Position numbers and translations under genes: made by a program. This document shows positions 48,301 to 59,678 of a DNA stretch of 64,000 nucleotides, one piece after another. The stretch is from contig OX421961.1 in NCBI GenBank assembly GCA_949128115.1, forward strand, positions 83,931,277 through 83,995,276, read 5' to 3'. The stretch is from Anaspis maculata. Taxonomy: Eukaryota; Arthropoda; Insecta; Coleoptera; Scraptiidae. Positions within the stretch are counted from its first letter, which is position 1. Each line of letters begins with the position of its first letter. The notes beneath the pieces were generated by a model. That model did no database searches. It had not been told where the DNA came from and was given only the letters and a program-made list of their open reading frames with translations.

Positions 48301-48597
48301 AATATCTTTGATGATTAGCGGAATATGAGCAGAAAATTGGATCGAAGGACCATTTTTCCAAGATGGCGGCTCGAGCTCAATAGGTAGAGTTGGGGACTTT
48401 TAGTATGTTCAACAGTACACCTTACCGGACATTACTGTTAACTTTCCAAAACTCCAACAGTTTTTTCCCTCAAACGGAAAAATTTGTTCTAATTTGACTG
48501 GCCTATTAGGCTAATTACACAAAAAACAAAACGGAAATCGCATTCGGAAATCGGAAGTTATTGGTCTTCAAAGTCGAACCATTTTTCCGATACCGAC
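45367..48597. mobile_element. Layered palindromic element, 3.2 kb
   Basis: The ends GTCGGTATCGGAAAAATGGT and its complement are inverted. Arms pair from about 46296 to about 48520 around a centre near 47405. Each arm carries a duplicated module at its outer and inner end. The module contains CATACTAAAAGTCCCC, GAGCCGCCATCTTG and AATGGTCCTTCGATC (about 46328-46460 and about 47260-47400). Each arm also contains a small element with TACAGGAGGTCC/CCACCCTGTA ends (about 46998-47102 and about 47702-47806). The left arm has an extra insertion at about 45470-46295. No transposase seen. Confidence 0.78.
45489..46272. mobile_element. Palindromic insertion in the left arm
   Basis: Inverted ends GTGAATGTTGAGAAACTTT and AACTTC...CAACATTCAC. 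Mariner-like TACAAAGTGATAC / GTATCACCCTGTA and GATTGGAAGTCTAACAT / ATGTTAGACTTCCAATC are paired further in. The right arm of the host palindrome lacks this segment, which shows it is a later insertion. Confidence 0.7.
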
Positions 48598-49667
48598 CCC
48601 AGCAATTTAGTTCGAGATCTAGTTAGTCTACGATATTAAGAAGCAGTGGGCCAGAGCAGTTGTACTTATGATGTGCTACCGGCAAGGTGTAGAAAGCAGC
48701 ATTATATCGAATGCTTGAGCATTATTATTTTTCTTATTCTGCGGGACAGTTCTTCCTACAGATTTTTCCTCGGGTTTTTCCTAACCTAACCATTCTGAAA
48801 ATGGTTGTGTACAGAAAAATAGTAGGTACATATAAACAATGGTGAAAAGATGTCCAGCCAGATGCAGAACAATACCTTCTGCATTCCTTGATACACGGGC
48901 TGTTACGAGACGAAAGCGAGACGAAGTTGATGTTACTGTTGCTAAAAAACTTGGAGCCCATTTTCATGAAATGGCGTTGCGTTCCATCAAAAGCTTCTTG
49001 TCTCGTTCGAAACATGTCTGCATATATCAATATATTTGCATCAATATCAATACATAAATAATGACTTTTTATGCCAACGCATTTTTTTTCACTGTTAAAA
49101 TCACTTGCAGTTTCTTCAACTCGAGTTCTAAATCTACATTTTAATACGCATTTGAACAAATTGTAATCAAATTCAACGAATTCATTAAACCAAGCTGATG
49201 ATTTTCGAAACTGCAGTAATCAAAACCAGAATTAAATGAAGATTCCGCTTTTAATATCCACGCAGATGGTATTTCGCCTTCGAAATTGTTTAAAATTCAT
49301 CAATTAAAATTTTATGGCGCAAGATGCCTAAATTATGGACGACTTTGAATAGGATACAACCAGCTCGATATAAAAATTAACTGATTAAACTAATAAACTA
49401 ATAAACAAATGAAATAGCATCATTTGTGCAATTCGCTTTGAAATTACGACCATGTACATACAAAATGAATGCATAATTTCAAAGTGTTCATATCTTTATT
49501 CAAATCATCCTTCACTCATTTAGTTGAAAGAAGTAATTACATAAGAGGGAATAACGTCGGCTTTGACATCCATTCAGCAAGATAAGGTAAGGGTAAGTCA
49601 AATATCCCGTCCAGTGCTGATTTTGAATTCGAGGAAATTTTTTAATATACCAGTCCCTCGCTCATGA
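48598..49667. other. Intergenic, nothing recognised
   Basis: Short ORFs at 48734-49159 on opposite strands show no family motifs. Confidence 0.4.
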
Positions 49668-49770
49668 TGTTCAATCCTATTGAATTACGCGCATACATGC
49701 CTGCATTTTTTCAATAAGACTGGATAAAGCATAGTATTCTACTCGCGGGTAATAGCTATCACTCATAATA
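49668..49770 (+). repeat. Dispersed repeat X, copy 2
   Basis: Partner of 21800-21905, same orientation. Confidence 0.65.
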
Positions 49771-50839
49771 ATTAGAATTTGATTTGTTACAGTTTTATAC
49801 TGTTTAATGGCAATAAAGGAACACATTACCAAAAACAAGACAAATCAACTGATTGAATAACTTTGATGGCACATGGAAAAATGGAACTGAGTTTTCCAAC
49901 GATCATCACCGTAGATTGGACTCTTTACTCTAATACTTAATACTAATCGAGATACTAATATAATATTTCTTGCGGCTTTTGGAAGAAGCATGAAGCCGCC
50001 AATTTTATAATCACAGCAATAACCAGGGTACCAGGGGGAAACACGCTTTGTCCCTCGCATTCGGCCAGAAGAGCAAAAGTGAGCTCTCGGTCAGCTCACC
50101 GATCGCTGCCGGTCTGCGATGTCTGCAGAACTATAGAAGAGAGCTCGGCCTGAACTTACAGTGTACTGTCTCCAAGTGCAGGAAGGCATGCTGAAATATC
50201 CATTAAAAGCTCGCTGGTGTTAACTTCACACATAATAATTCAAAGCACTCATCGTGGACGGCTGATATTTCCGTTTTTCTTTGCTGTATTTCACTTGCAA
50301 CAACACTTGAACCGCGAACACTGAAAACCAAAAAAAAAAAAACACCGAGAATAATAGGTAGGTACGTGTCCGCGGATGGTCAACAACAGAGAATCCGGAT
50401 TCAGTGTATATGCTCCCAGCAGGAACGGCAACGCGCACCTTGCCGGTACGAACTATGCGGTTGGACTGACTGCTGGCTGGCTGAGTAGCCGTGCGCTGCC
50501 AGCGTAAAATCGAGTCGAGGAGTCGAGCGACTCTCCGCAGGAGGCGAAGAGAGCGAGATATGTCTGAGTAATCCCGAATTTCAGTGGTGGGCAACGTAGC
50601 AAAAGCCCGTCACCAGCGAAGAATGTGCTGAAGACCAACCTTGAACTCTTTCGATGCTTCTTCCCCCGATGATGTTGGTGCCTGGTGCTCCTCTCGGCTC
50701 CTTGCGCAATTTGTTTCTCCACCATCTGCATCTGGAATATCGGTCTGTACAAATACAAAAGTATTTTTCTTGCCTCCAACACACTTCTAAACCCTGGTGG
50801 TGTATGTACTGTGTGGAGTGGTGGACTGTGGAGACTCAC
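49771..50839. other. Intergenic, GC-richer, possible regulatory DNA
   Basis: 50030-50860 is less AT-rich than its surroundings, with GAGCTC and CTGGCTGGCTG clusters. It could include an untranslated exon, but no protein motif or convincing exon was found. Confidence 0.3.
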
Positions 50840-50998
50840 CACAAAAATGCCTGAAATCTGTACTTGACCCATCATATCTTCACTATTGACTGATAAACCA
50901 GCAGTTCTATTGATCATCAGTCAGCTACAAATTGACAAGCAAAAATCGCGAATCAACTAGGTACTGATCTCGTATTATCTTTTTTGTGGAATCCACGG
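50840..50998 (+). repeat. Dispersed repeat Y, copy 2
   Basis: Partner of 31339-31495, same orientation. Confidence 0.7.
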
Positions 50999-51107
50999 TC
51001 AAATAGGGTTCGTGGAGAGTCGAAAATGCGCAATCTGTTACGGTATTGTGTCCTGATTAGCATAGTGTTATAATCGGCTATTCTGGAGGACCCGCGATCT
51101 TGTGGAC

Positions 51108-51822
51108 CTTCAAGAGATAACTCAATACCCTGCAGTGAGATTTATGACGATTTAGTTTATGTTATAGGGAATTCAGTTCTGCACAGATCCTTGAACTTTC
51201 AAAGATAAGTTATAATTTTTCTGATAGTTTGGTCTATTTTCATTTAAAGATGCATGGTGTAGTGTTCTGGTCACTAGCAGACGCCGCGCCGGGCCGTGCC
51301 GACTAAAGTTCAAATCGATTTTTTTTTATCTCGAAAAACAAAGTTACAGATCGAATGGATGATTTTCGTGAAGAATACAGTTCATTTAATGGCCTTCAAA
51401 ATATTTTCAAAGATGGGTACCTCTAACAGCAAAAAAAGTTTTGTGAAAATTGTCAAAGAAAAAACAGGATTTCTCAAGTTAACTTGTTCGAACTTGTTTT
51501 CATCCAAATTTACACATCGGATTCAAGTTCACGACATTGAATTTAGCCAGAAAAGAAAGCAATCTGGTCGTGATCAATTCTTCATGTCCCAGGAAGAAAA
51601 AAAAACATCCAGCCGAGCTCCGGCCTCCCCCACGACCCCCCTTCAACAATGATCGACACTTTTTGTGCCAAAATTGTATATCAACGGGATGTGATACGTC
51701 GAACTACGACGTATTTGCATCCATTGGATTAACTGGTTCGGAAGAGTTCCATATCCTTCATTTTGAATTGCAATTTTTTACTCCCTCCTTCAATAACTCA
51801 AAGCTTTGGGGTGCGATTTTTG
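51108..51822 (+). repeat. Repeat R, copy 1 (about 715 bp)
   Basis: Matches 63042-63757 in inverted orientation and 63758-64000 in direct orientation. Landmarks are AACTCAATACCCTGCA, GTGTAGTGTTCTGGTCA, GACTAAAGTTCAAATCGATT, AAAACAAAGTTACAGATCG and GGGGTGCGATTTTTG. The 118-codon ORF over it is a repeat ORF without motifs. Confidence 0.8.
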
Positions 51823-51898
51823 GCGAGAAAAGGGAAGCCTTCTTAATTAATTCTGTTTCCTCACCTTTATTTTGTCCTTATAAATAGCTTTGTCAAGA

Positions 51899-53625
51899 TA
51901 GTGGACGTGGTAGGAAAAAACAAGTTGCAAATGATGATAAAGGCAAACCACTTTGCAGGATCGTAACTAAGACTTGAATAAACGATTTGACCCGCAGTGC
52001 TTTTTTTTCCGTCCCTTAGGATTTGAATGGCGCCCCTTTTTCAAAATGGCGGATTTTATCTAGGGGCAGAAGGTATCGATTAGCCTGGTGATGTCCAGCT
52101 TTGTTAAAATATATGGAGCTATGTCTCGATCGGTTTCTGGGACATCAAACACTATTTAAAAAAATGGTGGAACATTGATATCTGTCGCAGGCAAATTTGG
52201 TGGAGGCGCCAAAATGAATTGAGTACGGTCATAAGAAAATCGCTGTAACATTTTTATTTCCCAATCGATTTTAACACAAGACATCTAATTTTGTAGAAAA
52301 GTGAACTCTTCTTGTTATCTCATACCTACCTCCCATAAAAAAGACATTGAGGAATGTTGAAAAAAAAATTGAAAAATAATTTGAAAAAAAGATTTTTCAA
52401 TTTTTTAATTTTTATGAAAATTGCCTCATTTGTAGATTTCGATGTGCCTTTTCTAAATTTGCATTTCTCCGATTTATATCTTTGCAGTGCGCACCGCCAT
52501 CTTGAAAAAATGATATCTGAAAAGAAGTTTTTGACAATATCTGAATTTTAGTCCATGCAAAATTGAAATGTTTATATACGTATGAAAGTACATTCAATTC
52601 TCCACGATTTGACACTTGAACCATCTTTGTGCGACTCGGGGCTCTTGAGCTAGAGCTTCCGGGAGTATCAATTTTCGGTGTTAAATAGTGACCGCGCCTA
52701 CCGGTTTTCACCACTGGATCACCACCATGTCTAAATCAAGTTACCCATCAATAACGCATCGTCATTTATCACAAATCATGAACATTGGTGGACCTGGCAC
52801 AGCCCCAAGAGGTGATTTTCAATTCTTTTGGAACCGAAAATTGATACTTCCAGAAGGTCTAGCTCAAGAACCACGGGTCGCACAGAGCTGGTTCAGATGT
52901 CAAACTGTGGAAGATTGAATGTGCTATCATATGTATATAAACATTTGAATGTCACAAAGACCAAAGTTCAGATATTGTCAAAAACTTCTTTTCAGACATC
53001 ATTTTTTCAATATGGCGGCGCGTGCTGCAAAGATAGAAATCGGAAAAGTACAAATTTAGAAAGGGCACATCAAAGTCTACAAATAAGGCAATTTTCATGG
53101 AAATGAAAAAATGAAAAAAATCCTTTTTTTTTCAAATTATTTTTTAATTTTTTCTTCAACATTCCTCAATGTCTTTTTTTTATAGAAGATATAAGGTAAC
53201 AAGAAGAATTTACTTTTCTACAAAATGAGATGTCTTGTGTCAAAATCGGTTGAAAAATAAAAATGTTACGGCAATTTTCTTATGAAAGTACTAAATTCCA
53301 TTTGGCGCCTCCACCAAATTTGCCTGCGGTAGATGGCAATGTTCCACCATTTTTTTAAATGGTGTTTGATGTCCCAGACACCGATTGAGACATAGCCCCA
53401 TATATTTCTACTAAGCTGGACATCACTAGGCTATTCGATACCTTCTGCCCCTAGATAATATCCGCCATTTTGAAAAAGGGGCGCTATTCAAATCCTAAGG
53501 GACGAAAAGAAAAGCACTGCGGGTCAAATCGATTATTTAGGTCTCAGTTGTAACCCTGCAAAGTAGTTTGCCTTTATCATCATTTGCAACTTATATTCCC
53601 TATTTCGGTTGTACCACGTCCACTA
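51899..53625. mobile_element. Large palindromic element P2, 1.73 kb
   Basis: Termini TAGTGGACGTGGTA and GTACCACGTCCACTA, flanked by AGA on each side (51896-51898, 53626-53628). Arms of about 800 bp pair across a loop at about 52690-52810. The subterminal TTTGACCCGCAG...TCCCTTAGG block lies about 87 bp in. A truncated relative is at 1978-3275. Non-coding. Confidence 0.85.
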
Positions 53626-53805
53626 AGAAGAAAACGACACACGGAGGTTATGTCAATTGGGTGATGGGTGATGGGTGGGTGGGTGATTTTGATTAGCGCA
53701 AAGACGGAAGCGCAAAGCTCAGTCAAAACTTGGAAAGTGCATAAATGTTACAAAAATAGAACATGCATTTTATCAAGTAGGTATCATGCAATCAATCACT
53801 CGGAT

Positions 53806-53964
53806 GATATTAGCTGCTTTCTTTAGGTCAGGATCACGGATCATGATTCGGAAATCCGCTGACTGGATTGGTTGAATTGGTTGCGCGGACTCAGCCAACC
53901 AACCCCGTGAGCGGATTTCCGGATCATGATCCGTGATCCTGACCGAAAGAAAGCGGCTAATATC
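53806..53964. repeat. Foldback MITE, 159 bp
   Basis: GATATTAGCTGCTTTC and GAAAGCGGCTAATATC are inverted. Pairing continues through GGATCACGGATCATGAT. A partial relative is at 39537-39592. A (TGGG)n-like stretch lies just upstream at 53655-53685. Confidence 0.8.
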
Positions 53965-54027
53965 GAGCCCTTTTGGAGATGGAGCCTTGAACAGCTCTTC
54001 AAAAGTTTCGTCAGTGGGTATTGTTTA

Positions 54028-55563
54028 TAGTGCAAGTGGTACACACCTAAAAACACATCGATACTGCATTTTGGAGTGCAGTAACGAGATTTGGTATGGG
54101 CATACTTTATACCAAGACAAGCGATTGGACCCGCAGCACTCGCTATTTTGTCCCTTAGGGGGCCAATGGGGGCCCTCCAAATTTTCAAGATGCAAGAACT
54201 TTCACATGACGATCATTGAGTATCGTCATGTATGTCATAAGTGAAGCTTACGGGTCTATTGAAAATATTTTCATCAATTGTCGTTGTGTCCGATTCATTC
54301 TTCACACTTGAAAAAAAATTTCTTTGGCAGAGGTCAAAAAAACTGTTTTTATTTTTTCTTCTACGCAAGGAGACGATAAATTCATATGTTCTGTTGCGTT
54401 CCCAACTATATCGCATTCCCTAAACCTGATTGTAAAGAAATTTTTCTTGTAATGGTATTTTTCAAAGAAGTGGTGACCTCTTCAGTACTTCTTTTCCAGG
54501 AGCATTTCTTCCTATGTTCCCACTGGATATCACTCGTAATTTTTGCAGGAATGGAGACCTTGAACTCTTTTCCTGGTGGTTGCGAAGCAACATGACTCCA
54601 AAACGCCCAAGGGAGCCCAAAAAAAAAAAAAATTCTGCTGGGCCGTCCAACTTACGATATTTTGATTTTATAGTAGGAGAGACGCGGACCAGTATTCAAT
54701 CCAGGCTGCAGGCACAGGCGATTTGGTTTCAACAGAAAATATTCTTCCATGCCGTGTTTTATTGCAGTACAACAAAACGCAGAGTCGTTAGGTGTAAGTA
54801 GGTATATTTATAATGGGTTGCCTACCCATTCAGGGGTAAAAGACGATAGCTGGGGTCGTTTCAGTAGGTATATTTTCCGGTAGAACTTATTCGCCTAGAC
54901 TAGATCTTATTTATTTGCGCGTCTCCCCTACTACAAAATCAGCATGCCAAAAATTTGACAGCCCAGTAGAAAAAAAAGTTTTAGGGCTCTCTTGTATGTT
55001 TTGAAGCCATGTTGCATGGAAATTACTAAGAAAAGAGTTCAAGCTTCTCATATCAGCAAAAATTAACAGTCTTATCCACTAGGAACTTGAAAAAAATGCT
55101 GTTGAAAAAAGTGTACTGAAGAGGTCACCTCTTCTTGGGAAAATGATATTGCGGAAAAATTGTCTTCATATTTGGGCTTACGGAACGCGATTTAGTTGGG
55201 AACGCAACAAAACATATGAATCTATCATTTCCTTGCACAGCAGAAAAAATAAAAACAGTTTTTTTGACCTCTGCGAATGAATTTTTTTTTCAAATGTGAA
55301 GAATGAATCGGACACTACGACATTTGATGAAAACATTTTCAATAGACCCGTAAGCTTCACTTATGACATACATGACGATACTCAATGATCATTTTGTGAA
55401 AGTTCTTGCATCTTGAAAATTTGGAGGGCCCCCATTGGCCCCCTAAGGGACGAAATATCGAGTGCTGCGGGTCAAATCGCTTGTCTTTGTATAAAGTACG
55501 CCCATGCAAAATCTCGTTACTGCACTCCAAAATGCGGTATGCTTTTGCGTACCGCTCCCACTA
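54028..55563. mobile_element. Large palindromic element P3, 1.54 kb
   Basis: Termini TAGTGCAAGTGGTACAC and GCGTACCGCTCCCACTA, flanked by TTA on each side (54025-54027, 55564-55566). The arms form nearly the whole element, with the turn near 54800. The subterminal block GGACCCGCAGCACT...GTCCCTTAGG is about 100 bp in. Repeated open frames inside the arms mirror each other and are not evidence of coding. Confidence 0.85.
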
Positions 55564-55566
55564 TTA

Positions 55567-56092
55567 GGTATGGGTATAGATACCTATATCACTATCACAC
55601 TTTTTTTTTTCGTATCGCACTAGAAGTCATGAGGAGGATTAGGGATCAGATTTTTTGACATTGGAAAAAGTACGTCTGGACTGGATGGTGAAAAATACCT
55701 ACTTCTTAGCCTACCCAATCAGCCAAAAATTGAGAACGAGAATTAAAAAAATTGACTCCATAATAGAATCTTGGGAGTGCCAAATAACAGGTATGGATAC
55801 AAAACATGCCAACTTCGCATCCTCTGGTATGTACAAAAAAAAAGAGATTTCTCTGACCTCCTGAAGAAATTATTTTTTTCAAGCATGAATGAAGAAAAGA
55901 ACATGGCGATTAATGCCATCGAGATTCACAATGTAGTCACATCATCCCCATTTAAGTGATATCACGAAATTGAAAGATGGTTTGGCAGGAGTTCTTGGAC
56001 CATCAACTTGACGGGGTCCCCTGTGGCCCCCTTAATGTGAAATTCTTGTGCTTCTCCTAATATCGTTCGATAGGCCTTGTGGAGACTCATGC
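55567..56092. other. Intergenic, nothing recognised
   Basis: Short ORFs only, no motif. Confidence 0.4.
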
Positions 56093-56095
56093 AAA

Positions 56096-58556
56096 TAGTA
56101 TATTGGAAATAGAATATCTGCTGGAATTAATTCAAACAAAAACGATTCTTTCACCATGGCTAGCTTTCAGTTTCCTCTTCAACATATCAAAAGTCCTCAA
56201 CTCTGGGACTGCTACAAATCAGTATACAGGGTGAAAGTTTATTATTTTTCCTTACTTCCTTTCTTTCTTGAAAAACTGATGACTGAATAAAACGGTTTTA
56301 GGCTAGTTTGATAGGCCATAGTCTTCCAATAAACATATAGAAAATATACCACCCAGCCACTTCTGTGTATCAAGTTACAGGGTGAAAACTAATTTTCATC
56401 TTGAATTTTTTTTCTTGGAGGAACTAATCTAGATTGAAGCCGGTTCCAGTTCTTTTGCAAGCTTATAATGTCATATTGATCATATGAAAAGGATGGATCT
56501 CTGCAACTGCTGCTTTTCAATTTACAGGGTGAAAAGTCATTTTCACGTTTCAATTTTTTTCTTGGTAAAATTTGCTCACTCAACAATTGCGACTGATTTT
56601 TCTGTAAACTTGAAGTTTTCAGTCAAATAACATATCAAAATAATACACTTCTGCTACAAATACGTTTTTTTTTTAATGAATTTAAATGTTTGGGTATATT
56701 CGGGTATATTGCATCAAAAATTCAGAAAATCTTGGAACGCAGCCAAACATTTAAAGGACCCCGCACGATTCTTATGGAAAATGGCTCCCGGTTAAATTCT
56801 CTGAATTTTTGATATGTTGTAGCTCATGAGATACTTATCAAATACCGTGAACCCCAAACTCAAATAATGGACAGTTTTTTACCCACAGGGGGTTGAAGTT
56901 GGAGGTTTTGACGGCTTCAAAATGATATTATGACGTTGATAAAAGCTTTTTATTTGGTTTCTCTTCAAGTTGTGTTTCATGCTAAATGTATTTATTTGTC
57001 AGAAAAATATCAACCCCCTCCTCCACCCCCAACCCCTATCTACCATCATAAAATCCGAGATTACCCCCAAAAACCATGCGGATGACTTCTGTGATTTAAA
57101 TTATGAATTTTGACATAAAAATTATTTCCCACCCCTAATGTTGGGGTGCCAATTTTCCAATTTTCCTCGGTTAATTTGGCTGAATTTTTGGTATTGTGTA
57201 CTTCTAATTCTGCTGAACAAAAAGTTTCCATGCCAAAACTTATTCCTATGGACAGTTTTTGTTCTACAGGGGACTGGAGTTGAAGATTTGAGAGCATAAA
57301 TATTGAACTTCAGTCCCCTGCAGAACAAAAACTGTTCATAGGAATAAGTTTTGGTATGAGCTTTTTGTTCAGCAGAATTAGAAATACACAATACCAAAAA
57401 TTCAGCCAAATTAACCGAGGAAAATTGGAAAATCGGCACCCTAACATTAGGGGTGGAAAATAATTTTATTGTCAAAATTCATAATTTAAACCACAGAAGC
57501 CATCCGCAGGGTTTTTGGGAGTAATCTCAAATTTTATGATGGTAGATAGGGGTTGGGGGTGGAGGAGGGGGTTGATATTTTTCTGTCAAATAAATACATT
57601 TAGCATGAAACACAACTTGAAGAGAAACCAAATAAAAAGCTTTTATCAACGTCATAATATCATTTTGAAGCCGTCAAAACCTCCAACTTCAACCCCCTGT
57701 GGGTGAAAAACTGTCCATTATTTGAGTTTGGGGTTCACGGTGTTTGATTAGTATCTCATGAGCTACAACATATCAAAAATTCAGAGAATTTAACCGGGAG
57801 CCATTTTCCATAAGAATCGTGCGGGGTCCTTTGTGAATAAAAACGTACCTGTAACAAAAATGTATTATTCTGATATGTTTGACTATAGAAACCTCAAATT
57901 TACAAAAAAACCAGTCGCAATTGTTGTGTGAGCCGATTTCATTATGAAAAAAATTGAAACGTGAAAATTACTTTTCACCCTGTAAATTGAAAAGCAGCAG
58001 ATGCAGAGATGTGTGCTTTTTATAGCTATTTTATATGTTCAGTATGACATTATAAGCTTGCAAAAGAACTGAAACCGGCTTCAATCTAGATCAGTTCCAC
58101 CAGGAAAAAAAATTAAAGATGAAAAATAGTTTTCACCCTGTAACTTGATACGCAGCAGTTGTTGGGTGGTACGGTTGCGGCCAAAATAAAGTGGACGACA
58201 ACGTCAATGAGTTGGCTTGCTGTCATGCGACGTTCAGGTCAGAATCCTGAAAAATCTGTCAACTGTCGTCCACTTTAAAAAGGCCGAAATGGTATATTTT
58301 TTATATGTTTATTGGAAGTCTATGGCCTATCAAACTAGCCTAAAACCGTTATTTTCGGTCATCAGTTTTTCAAGAAAAAAATAAAGTAGAGAAAAATAAT
58401 AAACTTCCATCCTGTATACTGATTTGTAGCAGTACCAGAGTTGAGGACTTTTGATATGTTGAAGAAGGGACTGTAAAGCTTGCATTGTTGAAAAAATCGT
58501 TTTTGTTTGAATTAATTCCAGCAAAGCACTTATTTTTTTCTATTTCCAATATACTA
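56096..58556. mobile_element. Large palindromic element P6, 2.46 kb
   Basis: Termini TAGTATATTGGAAATAGA and TCTATTTCCAATATACTA, flanked by AAA on each side (56093-56095, 58557-58559). The centre lies near 57290-57305. The outer third of each arm is built of about four diverged repeats of about 150 bp. Three have ACAGGGTGAAAA followed by a T-rich tract (56226, 56382 and 56526 in the left arm). The right arm has a 118-bp MITE insertion. Confidence 0.85.
58167..58294. mobile_element. MITE, GTTGCGGCC family, copy 2, with 5-bp duplication
   Basis: Element 58172-58289 flanked by TGGTA on both sides (58167-58171, 58290-58294). The opposite arm of P6 (near 56340-56362) shows the empty site GGGTGGTATATTTT read in complement. 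The relative at 19816-19940 shares the C(G/T)GTTGCGGCC start and the AAGTGGACGAC motifs. Confidence 0.85.
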
Positions 58557-58559
58557 AAA

Positions 58560-58776
58560 GGGAATTTTCTGTATCAATGAAAATGCCGTATAGAAATGGC
58601 TACTAACCCCACCAATAGCATTTCCCTGTAACTTTTGAAAGAGATTTGAATAATACGTGGTGGCTCAAGAAATAGGCCCGCTGGCAAAAAAAAATTCCAC
58701 GAATAGGTACAACTTCAACCTTAAAATTGAGCTTTTATAATATTATACATATATGATTAAAATTTGATCACGACAG
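58560..58776. other. Intergenic
   Basis: Nothing recognised. Confidence 0.4.
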
Positions 58777-58955
58777 TGATTTGTGCTATCGCAACAATTG
58801 AGGAGCACTGTGGTACCTATTATACAGCCGCGGCATGTACAAATTTTGTGACTGACTACAGTGACAGTGATGCAACTATGAGGATTCATATTTGCGGAAG
58901 AACCTTGACTCAATGTACAGTGTACACTGACGATGGGTGCAATTTGCGGAGATAA
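58777..58955 (+). CDS. Possible terminal exon of a cysteine-rich protein
   Basis: After an ACAG|TG acceptor-like site, an open frame of about 58 codons runs to TAA at 58953-58955. It has six cysteines in a C-x8-C-x8-C-x18-C-x6-C-x7-C pattern (motifs EEHCGTYYTAAACTNFV, HICGRTLTQCTVYTDDGCN). AATAAA occurs about 260 bp downstream (about 59217). No ATG lies in frame, so it would need an upstream exon, which I did not find. The polypyrimidine tract is weak. No family was identified. It could be a chance ORF. Confidence 0.25.
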
Positions 58956-59678
58956 TGACAGGCTCGTTTATCCCTCCGTCTAATCAACTCTTCTAAATTG
59001 GGAAGAGCATAACTGTTGTTAAAATGTCACAGCGAACTACACGAAGCCTAGCCTAGCCTAGCCTAGTCAGCAAAAACCTAATAGGATACACACATCAATC
59101 TCCCTACTATAGACCGTAGTGTAAGTACCATAGTATAACTAACCAACGGTTTCGCGAGCTCTTCAAACAACAATCTATTGTTTATGGCTAGTACTGTTCA
59201 CTTGGATGCACCGTTAATAAAACAAATTACGCTCGAACATGATGTTTTATACAACTAGAGCTTTTTTACTATTATTATTATTATATCTAGCTCGATCTTT
59301 CCATGGCTATCATATGTATAGATAGGTTCAGGTACCTACTTATAACATCCATCACCACAAAATTCCTGCACAATACACAATGGTTAGGAATAATGAATAA
59401 CGTAAATACTCTGATGATGATCAGCAATGATTTTTTTTGTCCTGTGGACAGTTCAACTCGATTAAAATAAAATGCAAAAATTCGAACCCAAAAATCAAAA
59501 GAATTGGAGTCATGAAAATCACCAAGTAGATTCGTAATTTGATGCCTTTTAAGATAAAACCGAGGATGAAACAAACCTGTCTAAATGTCTTCAGCCGTAT
59601 AGATGACATATAAATGCCATGTGTGTATTTCGATCCAATAGTACAGATTCTGAATTTCATCAAAATCGGTTTACCTAT
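58956..59678. other. Intergenic
   Basis: Contains a short (CCTAG)4-like run at about 59047-59066. Nothing else recognised. Confidence 0.4.

Noticed and set aside
51296..51887. Two overlapping ORFs of 116-118 codons
   Set aside because: They lie on repeat R, and the copies at 63.0-64.0 kb do not preserve the frames.
54213..55360. Mirrored 60-67-codon ORFs repeated at 54.2, 55.2 and 59.9 kb
   Set aside because: They are identical because the palindrome arms are identical. They lack motifs and known starts.
59045..59067. CCTAGCCTAGCCTAG run as a telomere-like repeat
   Set aside because: Insect telomeres are (TTAGG)n/(CCTAA)n. This is CCTAG, only about four units long, and internal.
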